Below are positions 47,457 through 60,099 of a DNA stretch of 64,000 bases, piece after piece; within the stretch, counting starts at the first letter, position 1, and each line of letters begins with the position of its first letter. The stretch spans positions 18,981,579-19,045,578 of the forward strand of contig NC_079517.1 of NCBI RefSeq assembly GCF_000801105.2, read 5' to 3'. The translations under genes were made by a program, and so were the position numbers. The notes beneath the pieces are model-generated. The model was not told the origin of the DNA and ran no database searches. It was given only the letters and a program-made list of their open reading frames with translations. Source of the stretch: Raphanus sativus (taxonomy: Eukaryota > Streptophyta > Magnoliopsida > Brassicales > Brassicaceae).

Positions 47457-49287
47457 TCTCTATAATATTATTTGAGAAGTCAGTTTCCTATGTGTCGCGC
47501 TCACGTTAACTTTCACGGTGGTTGATTACATTGATACCCTTAATGAATCAAAAATAGAATATTTAAATACTATAATTGATTTTTTATTTAAATTCCTTTT
47601 GTAAAATTTTACAAATAAAATATATAATAAAAAAGGAAATATTTATAAAGGCTATAAATTGAATTTAGAAACGAAAATATATGAATAAATAATATGCTAT
47701 CATTAAAAAGGAAAGTTCACAAAATAGTAATATTGTATTAAATATTTTTTAAAATAACATAAAATATACTAATAAAATACTTTCTTTATATTTTTCAAAG
47801 TAACAGAAATAATTTTTATATATCTATCTATTTTTTAGATGATTACATAAAATAATTAAGTAACATAAACTAATATATTGACTAAAATCATTTATAGTTA
47901 GTATTATTGAAATGCTATTTGTATTTCCTATATTTTGGTTACTATAATATCTTTCAATTACAATAAAAAATATCTATAAATTATACTTTACTTATATCAT
48001 ATGATTTCTCAGATGCAATCACAATTTTTTTCTGCTTATTTTTTAAGAGATATAACGAGAAATAAAAGTTAACAATAAACATCTTTTGATCAAATACTTA
48101 TAAAATATTTAAAATCACACTATATACTTTAACGAGGTAAATATATTATATTTTATCATTATTAAAATTGTATGTTTTTTTAATATTAAATTTGCTTTTA
48201 AATTCAATGTTTTTATGTTTGTGTAACTTTTTAATATAACCATAATCAGAGAAGACATGAAATTAGTTAGAATTTTATAAAAAATATTTTTATTATAAAT
48301 ATTGATATGAGTTCACGAGCTTTCCAAAAAATATGAGAAGTAACTTTCTATATATCATCTTTTCTAATATAATTTATAAAATCAATATTTAATTTGATAT
48401 ATATTATGAAAATACATTCACATTTAAACGATAAATAAATTAATTTGACTTGACTTAATTATAATAAAAAATTATACTTCAGCTTGAATTTGAAAGAATA
48501 TATGTAAGTTAATATACTCACAACATGAGTTACTCGACTAATCCAACTTATATCTAAAATCATAGATTTAACTATAATAAGAAAATATAATTTTACAATA
48601 ATAATAATTTATTTCATAAATATAAATTATAGGATGACTCAAAACACATTGAAAAATGAAAATAAAATATTAATCAAATGTAACAATTTAGTTTTTTGTA
48701 AAATTTATATATATGCATGAGACTTCAGAATATTATCATTATATTTATTTACATAATTTTGATTCAAACACTTTAGTTTATTTTTTATTTCATTTTAAGC
48801 ACAATATATCTTTTTTTTGTCAACAACAAAACAGACTCATATGGACTCTGTGAACCAAACCAATAGCTCCGAATCCATATGAATGACGTAAGACGTTTGT
48901 TGCAGCATAATATATCTTAAGTTATACATAATCTTCCTAAAATATAATTACATATTTAAGACAACAACGAACCTAAATGTTAATAAGAAAACTAATCAAA
49001 ATTTTAATATATTTAGAAAAAAAACCGGCTATAATATAATAAAAAATATTATAGTTGAATTCAGAGAAATAGATGCAATCCAATATACCCAAATCATAAC
49101 TAAATCGACTGTAAAAATAACAAAACCGACTAGATATAATATATCTAAAATCATATGTCTAATTAAAATAATATAATATTATTAATATAAATTAATTAAA
49201 AATTAAAAGTAAATAGCAATTAATTAATATATTATATTTACTTTATAAATATTTATATCCGTGCATGAGCACGGGAAAATCACCTAG
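47457..49287 (+). mobile_element. Helitron (plus, 1831 bp) nested in an inverted sister copy
   Basis: It starts A|TCTCTATAATATTATTTGAG at 47457. It ends with perfect hairpin CCGTGCATGAGCACGG, then GAAAATCACCTAG at 49287 followed by T. Removing it rejoins 'acaataa' and 'tagtatttaaatg'. That junction is matched by an uninterrupted duplicate near 49470-49490 (aaataaatagtatttaaatg), which confirms the A|T insertion site. Its body is the inverted relative of the host element. Confidence 0.9.
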
Positions 49288-49596
49288 TAGTATTTAAATG
49301 TAATATTTTTAATTCATTAAGGGTATCAATGTAATCAACCATCGTGAGAGTTAACGTGAGCGCGACACATAGGAAACTGATTTCGTTTAAAATTTTATTT
49401 TTAAAATTTATAAGTGTTTCCTTTTTTAGTATATATGTTATATGAAAAATTTTAAAAAGGAAACTACATAAAAAAATAAATAGTATTTAAATGTAATATT
49501 TTTAATTCATTAAGGGTATCAATGTAATCAACCATCGTGAGAGTTAACGTGAGCGCGACACATAAGAAACTGACTTCTCAAATAATATTATAGAGA

Positions 49597-51711
49597 TATT
49601 CTCACACACAAGAAAAAACACTTAATATAAAAATAATTATAACTATGATATTATCGATAGAATTTGTTAATATCCATTTATTAATAATCCTAAATATCAT
49701 GAAAAATATATACTAAGATAGAGTGTATAAGATTATTTGGACCGGATTGTATGGTCTTTTAGCATGTATTTGGACTTGGTCCGTTTTATATATATAAATT
49801 TTAGTTTGGGAAAAAAAAAGATTGGCAGGGAATATTTTCCTAACACTATAGTTTTTATTATTTTTATTTATTTGGTTTTAGTCAAAAAAAAGAGTGTATA
49901 AGATTATTAAAATAAATATAAAAATCTTAACTATGATAATATATGATAATAGTGCTAGAATTTCCAGTGTCATTTTTTCTTAAGCAACAGTTGTAATTGC
50001 ATTGAGAACTAATCCCTAAATTATGAAGAACATGATCAGCTAAATTACTTAACTAATGATTCAATTTAAAATCATTGAGAATATGAAAAATCAGCAATTC
50101 ATCCTAAAATTATATACAATATACTAAATCAGTAAAACCACTTCTTGAATAATTGTAGAATCAAGTTTTTTTTTTTAATTTTACATTAAAGCATATTTCA
50201 AAATATATAAATATAAAGAAGAAAATTTTCTGTAAATTAATAACTCTATAAATTAATAAATTATCAAAGTCTCAACAAATTTTGATTTTAATGTTAATTT
50301 TTATTTGAATATAAATGATTAATTAAATATTTATTTTAAATTAATATAACATCAAAATCTATATTGACATGTGATGTATTAATTTGTATTTTTCATATTT
50401 TATTTAGAGGGTGTAGACTAATCTTTAGTTATCATCAAACTATCATTAGGTCAACTTAGATTTGAAATCAATCACTTTTTGTAATTGTGAATTAAAAAGA
50501 ATTTTAGTGGCGATAAAAGCATTAGAAACAATCACAACTCCTAAAACATAAAAAAATAACAATAGCCAATAAGTGTTATATACTATCAGCAATTTAGAAA
50601 CTATGATGCAACGAAACAAAAAGAAGAAATCACAAAACATTACTTCTATATTTTCCATACGAGCAAACTTAATATAAAATAAATATAACTATGATATTAC
50701 AGATATAATATATTAATATCCATTCATTAATAATCCCAAATATCATAAAAGATATATACTAAGGTATAGTTTGTAACATAAACTAAATATAAGAAAGCTT
50801 AACTATGATAATATTGCTAGAATTTTTCCGGTGTCATTGTTTCTTCGGTGAACATTTATAATTGCATTGGGAACTAATCACTAAATTATGAAGATGATAA
50901 TCAGCTAAATCATTTAACTAATGACTCAATTTAAAATCATTGAGAATATGAAAAATCAGAAATTTATCTTAAAATTATGGAAAATATGGCGAATCAGCAA
51001 AATGACTTACAACACCATTACTATAAACCATAAATGGTGTTAGTATTCCGAGATTATTGTTGCACCGGTCAATTAGTATGTCAAAGAAAGGTTCAAGGGA
51101 TCATCATTTTAGATAAAATCAGAATCGTAAACAGAGACATGTATATATAGTCTCATATTTTCTGTTAAATTAACCGGAAATTGGCACTTTTAATAAAAAA
51201 TAAAAAGTAGTTAGAGAGTGTTACTGTAATCTCTTTTAATCAGCATGAAAGCAATATAAACTTATTTTTAATTTTAACTTTCATGTTCTTCATACAAAAT
51301 GAAATTCTAAAGGAAGATGCGTCCAAGATCTATAATCTAGAGAAAGTTGTGGGGCGATATGAAGAGACAAATCAATAGAGTTGAAGAGATGAGAGTCAAA
51401 ACAAGCATCCTGGCCTAGAAGATGAGTGAAACAAGAAGATATCCAACGAATAGCAAAGGCGAGTCTAACATCTGAAGAGAGCAAACATTTTCTCTTGTAA
51501 TAAGAACTGAAGCAATAGAAACATATTATTCAATAACTTCTATATATGTTCTTTATGCAACTTTTAACACACATGTAAGATTTTGTGTAATTGATCAACT
51601 TTAAAATAGCTCAAGCTGAATAGGCGCATAACCGATCCCACAGTTACTGCAACTACATCGACATACAGACGGGTGAATTGCTATCAAGCTTAGGACAACC
51701 TTGAAGTTTAC
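49597..51711. other. AT-rich intergenic region
   Basis: No gene is identified. Two diverged copies of a ~0.7-kb block seem present (compare 49607-50060 with 50660-50940, sharing 'gctagaattt', 'ggtgtcatt' and 'aatcattgagaatatgaaaaatcag'), so an old duplication is likely. A minus-strand open stretch at 51290-51484 has no family I know. Confidence 0.4.
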
Positions 51712-51968
51712 TTATGTTCCATATGCAGGTGGTATAAACTTACTTGGATCGAATTGATGAAATATTCTCTTCACTTCATCCCACACCAGAATGTGGTTCC
51801 AACCTGCCTTTACAAAATCAGGAGCTGTTGATTTACCCGGTATGTAGATCAAAACCGTCTAAATTTAGCCGCTTTCCATTTTTCTAGTATGACGGTGTAC
51901 CCTTGGTCGCATGTCATGAGCACCCCAACATATGGCGATTTCTCGAGAAGATCAAGCATGGGTTGCTT
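51712..51968 (-). pseudogene. Unidentified gene fragment, two frames
   Basis: On the minus strand 'PMLDLLEKSPYVGVLMTCDQ' continues for about 18 more residues. After a frameshift comes 'YIPGKSTAPDFVKAGWNHIL', ending in 'FIPPAYGT' and a stop at 51712. The composition is protein-like and distinct from the surrounding AT-rich DNA. I do not recognise the family. It is cut at the left end of a Helitron insertion at 51970, so the rest may have been lost or lie elsewhere. Confidence 0.4.
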
Positions 51969-51969
51969 A

Positions 51970-53343
51970 TCTCTATAATATTATTTGAGAAGTCAGTTTC
52001 CTATGTGTCGCGCTCACGTTAACTCTCACGATGGTTGATTACATTGATACCCTTAATGAATTAAAAATATTATATTTAATATCTATTATTTCTTAAGTTT
52101 CCTTTTTGAAAAATTCAATATAACATATATATTAAAAAGGAAAATTTATAAATTTTAAAAATCAAATTTAAAAACGAAAATATTTGTATATATAATTTGA
52201 TTTCATTAAAAAGGAAATTTCACAAGATAGTAGTATTCTATTTTAAAAATATTTTTAAATAACATAAATTATAATTTTGAAGTAATAAATACTTACTTTA
52301 TATCTATTGTTTCTTAGATGAAAAATATATATTTGTCTATAATGTGATTTCATAAAAACAAATTTTAGAAAAATAATCTTCATATTAGAAAAAAGAAATA
52401 TTATTTATTTTAAAACATAATTTTAAACAACACAAAATATAAAAACTATCTATAATATAATTTGAGAAGTCAGTTTCCTATGTGTCGCACTCACGTTATT
52501 TCTCACGATAGTTGATTACACTGATACCTTTAATAAACTAAAAATATTACAGTTAATACTATTATTTTAGTTTCTTTTTTTAAATTTCCATATAATATAT
52601 ATATTAAAATGAAAAATTTATTAATTTTTAAAATCAAATTTAAAAACGAAAATATATGTATATATAATATGATTTCATTAAAAGGGGAAATTTCACAAGA
52701 TAGTAATATTCTATTTTTAAATATTTTTAAGTAACACAAAATATACTTTTGAAGTAATAAAATACTTACTTTATATTTATTGTTTCTTATATGAAAAATA
52801 TAGAATTTGTATATAATGTGATTTCATAAAAACAAAATTTCAGAAAGATAATTTTGATATTAGAAAAAGAAATATTATTTATTTTAAAACATAATTTAAA
52901 CAATACAAAATATATATTTTCAAAGTAATATAAATATTTTGATATATATCTAATTTCGTAGATGATTACATCAAATAATTAAGTAACATAAACTAATCAA
53001 CCTTATATCTAAAATAATATATTATATTAAAATTAAGTAAGACAACAACCAACCTAAATGCAAATAAAAAATTAATCAAACTTTTAATATGTTTAGAATA
53101 AAATATTATAGTTGAATTTAGAGAAATAAATGCAATCCAATATACCTAAATGATAACTAAATCGACTAGATATAATATATATAAAATCATATGTTTAATT
53201 AAAGTAATGTAATATTATTAATATAAATTATGCATAAAAATTATAAATTAAAGTTAAAATTAAACTTTATAGCAGTCAACTATTATAGTATATTTATTTT
53301 AAAAATATTTATATCCGTGCATGAGTACGGGAAAATCACCTAG
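51970..53343 (+). mobile_element. Helitron with duplicated 5' end
   Basis: Two 5' termini occur: A|TCTCTATAATATTATTTGAG at 51970 and A|TCTATAATATAATTTGAG at 52449. A single 3' end (CCGTGCATGAGTACGG, then AAAATCACCTAG at 53343, next base T) follows. The first 479 bases are a diverged copy of the first part of the second unit. Either a short copy inserted into an older one whose remainder is gone, or the 5' end was duplicated in tandem. It is the same family as 45.5-49.6 kb. Confidence 0.8.
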
Positions 53344-55000
53344 TGATAATTACTTGCAAATTGAAAAATTATATACATGTAGCTAATGATGGATAGATTG
53401 ATGTTTCATCAAAATTTATGTTTACTGAAGCTGGCATTCCAAAAAAAAATTGTTAATTTACTTTTTTTGGAAAATATGTGTTTATGTTTACGTACTGACA
53501 ATGTCCGAGAGTCTTTCCAAATTTTCTCACCATGAACTCCTTTACATCGAAGTTGAAAAGCCAAAGATATCAACAATAGAATTTAGGATTGACTGTACAT
53601 AATGTTTCACAAAGATAACTACCAGGAGTATTTTTGAATTGACAAGTAAGAAAATAGTTAATTTTAAAATTAAAGTTTGTCCAAAATATACACTTCGTTT
53701 TCTTAAAAACTATGTTTAGTTTTATTTTAAAATATTCAAACTTAATCAATTCCATTTTAGTTATTATTGTTTGCATAGTCTTTTGGGCATACTTGTTTGA
53801 ATATTTTTGATCTGTGAATAGGTATGCTAAGAGAAAATGATTATATAATACCACGAAACTAAAGTTAGTTCCAAACTATTACTACTAGGAGAAAAATTCA
53901 AAAACATCGCAAATTTTATTTCTATCAATAAGTATTTTTCTTCGCCAATATTTAGTATATGGTGACTCAACAATATTATAATAAACCATTGGCACTAAAT
54001 AGATTAAATCAATTTTTTGTTTAGTGGTCATGTCTCAGTAAAATTTATGGGTGTTTATATTCTCACAAAAGGAAAATGTAAACAACAAGGATTGGTGAAG
54101 ATTTAATTTATGTTTAATCGGAAGAAAGGGTTAACAATTTGCATTGGAGAAGAAGAACAATGTATCATTTAAAATCAACAAGCTGCTTTCAAAGTAGAAT
54201 GGAACGTCACTTCCATTGGCTAGTAGTACAATGATATTTATTTTTCATAGAAAAAAAAAAGATAAGAAACATGTACAAGCATTCACATATGAAAGAACAA
54301 TTATTCTTATTGTTAAATGGATTGTTTTTTTTGTGTGGTTTTTAAGTGTGTTGTTGTTCTGCTTGAAAACTATAAACTCAGCTTTTGAAGAATTTTTATA
54401 TCAGCTGAGTCCTCACACACAATGAAGAACCATTCTTCATTAGAGGAGTCGAAAAATCTTACAGTCAATGGCATGGACTCATTCATGGATTGGAGAAAGA
54501 AAAAGAAGAGGAGGAGGTGGTCTCACATTATTATCACTTGTTACATCTTATATGTTATTGACAAATTCAAACCACGATTAAAATATTTACTCTATTAATT
54601 TAGAATCCTATTTTTTATAGGACCAATTCACTAGAAATTCAATAGGTCTTATTTAATACTTAACTTAATCAACTAAAAATATAAGATTTAAAGAATTAGA
54701 AAGAACATTATTTCCCTACATTTTTGCATGTAGATTTTATAAACGTGATCTTAGCTATTACTTGGAAAATATTATATATTTAAATAGTAAATATATTTAT
54801 TTTAAGAGTATATATTTGGTTTACGTAATCATAATCTTAGGTGTATATATATTCTATATTTATTGTAAATATATCTATATATGTTTTCGCATTTATATGT
54901 ATATATAATATTTTGGACCCTCTTTCTCTTCAAAATAAAAATGTTGTTATATAAATATAAAATAGTAGAACATTTGAAATTTTTAAAAATAGACAAGGGA
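53344..55000. other. AT-rich intergenic region
   Basis: I see only short chance frames and no recognisable gene or element ends. Confidence 0.45.
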
Positions 55001-55309
55001 AACTATATAGAGAAAATGACTCAAATAGCACTAATCCAACTTTTTGTCCCCAAAATAGCATTCAGGGCCAAAAGTCACAAAAATAGGTTTCATTAAGTGT
55101 GTCATTTACCCTTATGCCCTCTCCTTTAATTCTTTTGATTGATTAAATTAAAAAAAAATTGAGATTCCCGATTTGAAATATCTTTGTCGTGTCTCCTTCT
55201 CTGCCGTCGTCGTCATCTCATCTCCGTCGTCGTCCTCGTCGTCTCCTCTCCGTCGTCGTCGTCGTCGTCTCCTCTCCGTCGTCGTCGTCGTGACGGGGTC
55301 GCCGACATG

Positions 55310-56290
55310 TATCTAGACTTGTGTTCGGTGGGATGTTTGGTGCTGGAGATCTACACGGGCGTGCGTCTGTGGAAAGGTGTTCATCTCAATCTTAGCTACT
55401 CGTCTCCGTTGTGGTGAAGCTGTGTCTGTGGAATGTGTGAACATATGCAATCTAACGAAAGGAGACGGGAATGTAAGAAGTGATTGCAGTGTTCTCTCCT
55501 GTGCTTGGAAAGCTCCTAGAGCCTTAACTGGGTTTCTAGCTAGCACTGCTCATCCGCCTGTGTGTTCTTTGTATCTATGTGGCCGAATTGGAAGAAAGAG
55601 TAGAGTAAAATCTGTAAGTATTGTTTCTTCTTTTTGCTTTGTTTCAGTCTTCTAGTTATTCTTAAGGTTTTTTTATTTTGATTTGCCTCATTTCAGAAGC
55701 ATGCTCGTTCTGAAAAACTAATGAAGGAATAAAAGCTTAGAACCAATGATGATGATGAAGTTGATGATCCAGAGAAGCCATCTCAGGTTTTTTTTGTGCA
55801 TTTGACTATTTGAGAGCATGCCAACGAGTTCTTCTGATGAGTCCTAATAAAATTACCGGCTTTAATGTTAGGAGAAGCAGATAAAAGGGAACAGAAGATC
55901 ACAAAGAAAGGATAAGAGATCACAAAAACAAGGAATGCTCAGAACCCAAGTGGATAACCCAGACACTCCATCTCAGGTTTGGGTTTTATTGAGAAAATGC
56001 AAACAAGTGCGTTTCACTTCTTCTTCAGATGAGAGTGCTTACCAAAACTCTTGAATGTAGGAGAAGCAGATAAAGGAAAACAGAAAATCACGAAGACAGG
56101 GTATGAGATCACAAAAACAGAAAAAGGTAAGAGTAGCTGGTTCATTTACTGTAACTTTGTGACCAATCCTTAGTCTCTCAAAAGCCTTACCGGTTCATTT
56201 TTATTATATGAACATCCGGGATTCGTCTATTACAGATGGAGGTAAAGCAGACGCGACGCCAGAATCTAGAAAGAAAATGCGTCAAACTAA
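55310..56290 (+). pseudogene. Captured fragment of an unidentified plant gene with repeated exon-like units
   Basis: 55440-55612 reads 'NLTKGDGNVRSDCSVLSCAW' followed by a KAPRALTGFLASTAHPP block and a basic tail. It has the look of a real plant exon ending at a GT donor. Downstream, short basic units ending in TPSQ or KPSQ before GT, and beginning EKQIK after AG, recur at about 55740-55787, 55873-55977 and 56062-56126. This suggests two or three duplicated mini-exons. A stop interrupts the 55.7-kb unit. A GTC/CTC-rich leader (55190-55300) precedes it. I cannot name the source gene. Confidence 0.5.
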
Positions 56291-56603
56291 GGATTGAGAC
56301 TATTGTGTATCTCTCCTTTCAATATGAAAGATTCATTTTCATATTTTCTTGAGGAAAAATAGTAGGAGAGTGGGTTGGATATGCGTCAGTTTTTTACTTA
56401 TCTACAAAATATTTTGCTTGTAACTGATATATGGTTTTGATTAATTCAGATTTGAGTTATATACAATTTTTGTGTGTTTCTTTTTTTTTATGCAATTTGG
56501 ATCTTGTCTAGACTTGATGTTATTACGTTCTTTTGAACCTCTTACTCTTTTATCTCCTGATTCCAATTAACTTTTGACTGAAACCTTCCAATGCATAACC
56601 AAT

Positions 56604-57950
56604 TAATTTTTCTGGAAGCCCTTCCTAAATATGTTACTTGCTTTCCTAAATATGATATATATGTAACCGAGACTAGTCTCTTACTTTTAAAAAAATTCTA
56701 GAAACTCATCCTGAATATTTTATATGCTATCATAAATATGTGATATGTATTTTTGTAAATATATACATTCAAGTTTCGGTTTTGAATAATATTTCATCGT
56801 AGTTTAGAGGCTAAATCACTATTCTTACTATATCCAGAATCCAATATGTTCTGCGTTCGTTTTCTTTTGGAATCCAAACATTTTTCATTTTTAACTAAAT
56901 GTTAATTTTTCTGGAAGTCCTTCCTAAATATGTTACTTGCTTTCCTAAATATAACATATATGTAACCGAGACTAGTCTCTTACTTTTAAAAATTTTCTGG
57001 AAACCCATCCTGAATATTTTATATGCTATCATAAATATGTGATATGTATTTTTGTAAATATATACATTCAAGTTTCGGTTTTGAATAATATTTCATCGTA
57101 GTTTAGAGGCTAAATCACTATTCTTACTATATCCAGAATCCAATATGTTCTGCGTTCGTTTTCTTTTGGAATCCAAACATTTTTCATTTTTAACTAAATG
57201 TTAATTTTTCTGGAAGCCCTTCCTAAATATGTTACTTGCTTTCCTAAATATAACATATATGTAACCGAGACTAGTCTCTTACTTTTCAAAATTTTCTGGA
57301 AACCCATCCTGAATATTTTATATGCTATCATAAATATGTGATATGTATTTTTGTAAATATATACATTCAAGTTTCGGTTTTGAATAATATTTCATTGTAG
57401 TTTAGAGGCTAAATCACTATTCTTACTATATCCAGAATCCAATATGTTCTGCGTTCGTTTTCCTTTGGAATCCAAACATTTTTCATTTTTAACTAAATGT
57501 TAATTTTTCTGGAAGCCCTTCCTAAATATGTTACTTGCTTTCGTAAATATAACATATATGTAACCGAGACTAGTCTTTTACTTTTCAAAATTTTCTGGAA
57601 ACACATCCTAAATATTTTATATGCTATCATAAATATGTGATATGTATTTTTGTAAATATATAAATTCAAGTTTCGGTTTTGAATAATATTTCATCGTAGT
57701 TTAGAGGCTAAATCACTATTCTTACTATATCCAGAATCCAATATGTTATGCGTTCGTTTTCTTTTGGAATCCAAACATTTTTCATTTTTAACTAAATGTT
57801 AATTTTTCTGGAAGCCCTTCCTAAATATGTTACTTGCTTTCCTAAATATAACATATATGTAATCGAGACTAGTCTCTTACTTTTCAAAATTTTCTGGAAA
57901 CACATCCTGAATATTTTATATGCTATCATAAATATGTGATATGTATTTTA
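56604..57950. repeat. 299-bp satellite array, about 4.5 copies
   Basis: Copies begin at 56604, 56903, 57202, 57501 and 57800 (each 'taatttttctggaag'), a constant 299-bp period. The copies differ at only a few positions each, so the array is young. The last copy is partial and merges into the next array. Confidence 0.95.
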
Positions 57951-58780
57951 CTTGTTATCCTAATATTTTTTTTTAATTTTTAAACTTTCAGGAAGACTTT
58001 CCTAAATATTTTACTTGCTATCTTAACATTTTATTTTAATTAAATATTAAATTTTCAAGAAGCACTTCCTAAATATTTTACTTGCTATTTTATTTTTAAT
58101 TAAATATTATTATTTTAAAGTCCTTCCTAAATATTTTACTTGCTATCTTAACATTTTATTTTAATTAAATATTAAATTTTCAAGAATCATTTCACTTGCT
58201 ATCCTAACATTTTATTTTAGTTAAATATTAAATTTTCAAGAAGCACTTTATAAATATTTTACTTGTTATCCTAACATTTTATTTTTAGTTAAATATTAAA
58301 TTTTCAGGAAGTTCTTCCTAAATATTTTATTTGCTATCCTAACATTTTATTTTTTATTAAACATTACATTTTCAGGAATCCCTTCCTAAATATTTTACTT
58401 GCTATCCTAACATTTTATTTTTTTATTAAACATTACATTTTCAGGAATCCCTTCCTAAACAATTTACTTGCTATCCTAACATTTTTCTTTTTAATTAAAT
58501 ATTAAATTTTCAGGAAAACTTTACTAAAACTTTTACTTGCTATCCTAACATTTATTCTTTTTAATTAAATATTAATTTTCAGGAATCCCTTTCTAAATAC
58601 TTTATTTGCTATCCTAACATTTTATTTTTTTATTAAACATTACATTTTCAGGAAGCCCTTCCTAAATATTTTATTTGCTATCTTAACATTTTATTTTTTA
58701 TTAAACATTACATTTTCAGGAAGCTCTTCCTAAATATTTTACTTGTTATCCTAACATTTTCTCTTTAGTTAAATATTTTT
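57950..58780. repeat. ~60-75-bp degenerate repeat array
   Basis: About eleven units of a sequence like 'ttacttgctatcctaacatttta', an AT-rich middle, then 'ttttcaggaagcccttcctaaata'. The unit is related to the first ~60 bases of the 299-bp satellite, so the two arrays share an origin. It is non-coding. Confidence 0.88.
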
Positions 58781-59412
58781 GAAAATACTTCAAGTTATCC
58801 TATTTTAATGTTCTCTATTTGATATGTGTTCTCTATTTTTGTAAACAATGAACTTTATTCGGTGATTTTTATAGCTAGTGAATTTTTTTATAGATTTTGA
58901 CTATATATAAATATTTTTTTTGGAAGATTAAGTTCCAATTCAGGATAGCCATCCAGAACAAGAATTGTCTAACATTCCTTAGACGCTTTTTGATTCTCTT
59001 CAAAAACAGATTTTTCGAAAATAAATTTATATAATAAAACACTCATTTTTTTCTGGAAACCCATCCTGAAAATGCTTTCTTTATAGAATTACTGAAAAAA
59101 CTTTAGGATAGCCATCCAGAAAATCACACGAATGACATATTAACAATATGACAAAGTTATAAACTTTCAATTCACTCTCCAGAGCTAAGGCTTGAGACTT
59201 TGGCATCAAGAAGCGAACCTGCTGATATCAAATTTGTCCTTGTAGCACCATAAGACACTAGGATTGGACCTAATCACAGCCTTTGACAACATGTGGTGAA
59301 GGTTCACAATCTGTTAGAGAATAAACACACACACACACACACACATAGATTAGTAGGGATGTGAGTGAAAAGTAGAGAGCTTTGCCGCCAGAAGAAACTT
59401 CCCCATCCACTA
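58781..59412. other. Pack-MULE interior between the repeat arrays and the tubby fragment
   Basis: AT-rich sequence contains two inverted-looking pieces of the repeat motif (ggatagccatccagaa at about 58943 and 59105). A (CA)n microsatellite lies at 59326-59344. A minus-strand open piece at about 59200-59290 could be another captured exon, but it is unassigned. Confidence 0.4.
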
Positions 59413-60005
59413 GTGAAAAGTCAAGTGATATAATGTACTCAGTGTAAGCTCCGGTCCTGAACCTTCTTGCCGCCAGAAGAAACTTCCTCTTATCAGTGAA
59501 TGCTGGTGAACAAAAACAAAATTAATAAAAGTATGCATTCAACTTTGACGATACAGAAGTTGATTATTTCCTATATTACTACTATTAAGATTGCAGAGCA
59601 AGAAGCTTCTTCGTTATTACCCAAGTGAACAACATAGTCAACTCATCTTATGGGTGGGTGAGAGTCTCTTTCACTGACCACTAAAGGCATCATTCTCGTG
59701 AGAAACTTAGACAAATTTAAATTACACGCCTAGAAAGTCACTAACTCGATCGTTTTCACACTTGGAAAAAAACAAACGTAGACAGATTTTTTGATAGAAG
59801 TCATATCTTTTTTTTTTGACTTCAGAAGTCATATCTTTCCACCCAAGATTTGACATAATCAAAGCAAGTCAAAATAAGAGAAAAAAAAGCTTTTGGAATT
59901 TGCTTACATGGAGTGAGGGTGAGATACAAGTAGAAGGTTGATGTCCTCTTGTTTCTCTTTATCAGGCACTGATTTGAAAACTCCCGTGGTCCTGGCTGCA
60001 TCCAT
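59413..60005 (-). pseudogene. Captured tubby-like protein gene fragment with intron
   Basis: Minus-strand exon A (to 59908) encodes [15 protein letters not shown] and [12 protein letters not shown], then a GT donor. Exon B begins after AG at 59502 with SFTDKRKFLLAARRFRTGAY and TEYIISLD. These are consecutive blocks of the plant tubby-domain proteins (TLP2/TLP3-like as I recall), which bind phosphoinositides at the plasma membrane. The intron between them is kept, so the capture was at DNA level. The reading frame then diverges. Part of exon B ('gccgccagaagaaacttcc') is repeated at 59383 and 59469. Confidence 0.83.
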
Positions 60006-60099
60006 CCCACAGAAAACTCAGAATTTTCAGCAACAAATCTCACACCATTTTCAATTGAAAGCCAAGGCAAGGTTTAGGGGAAACACTAGACCTGGTCAC

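Larger units (their letters stand above)
45454..49596 (-). mobile_element. Helitron (minus) interrupted by a sister Helitron
   Basis: On the minus strand the 3' end reads ATATCCGTGCATGAGCATAGG...AAATCACCTAG at 45454 followed by T. The 5' end is A|TCTCTATAATATTATTTGAG at 49596. Between them lies a second, plus-strand element (47457-49287). Without it this element is about 2.3 kb. It holds a ~358-bp internal tandem duplication (copies from 46713 and 47071) and a ~190-bp duplication near its 5' end (49288-49382 and 49480-49575). There is no coding capacity. An (AT)n run lies at 45940-45980. Confidence 0.82.
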
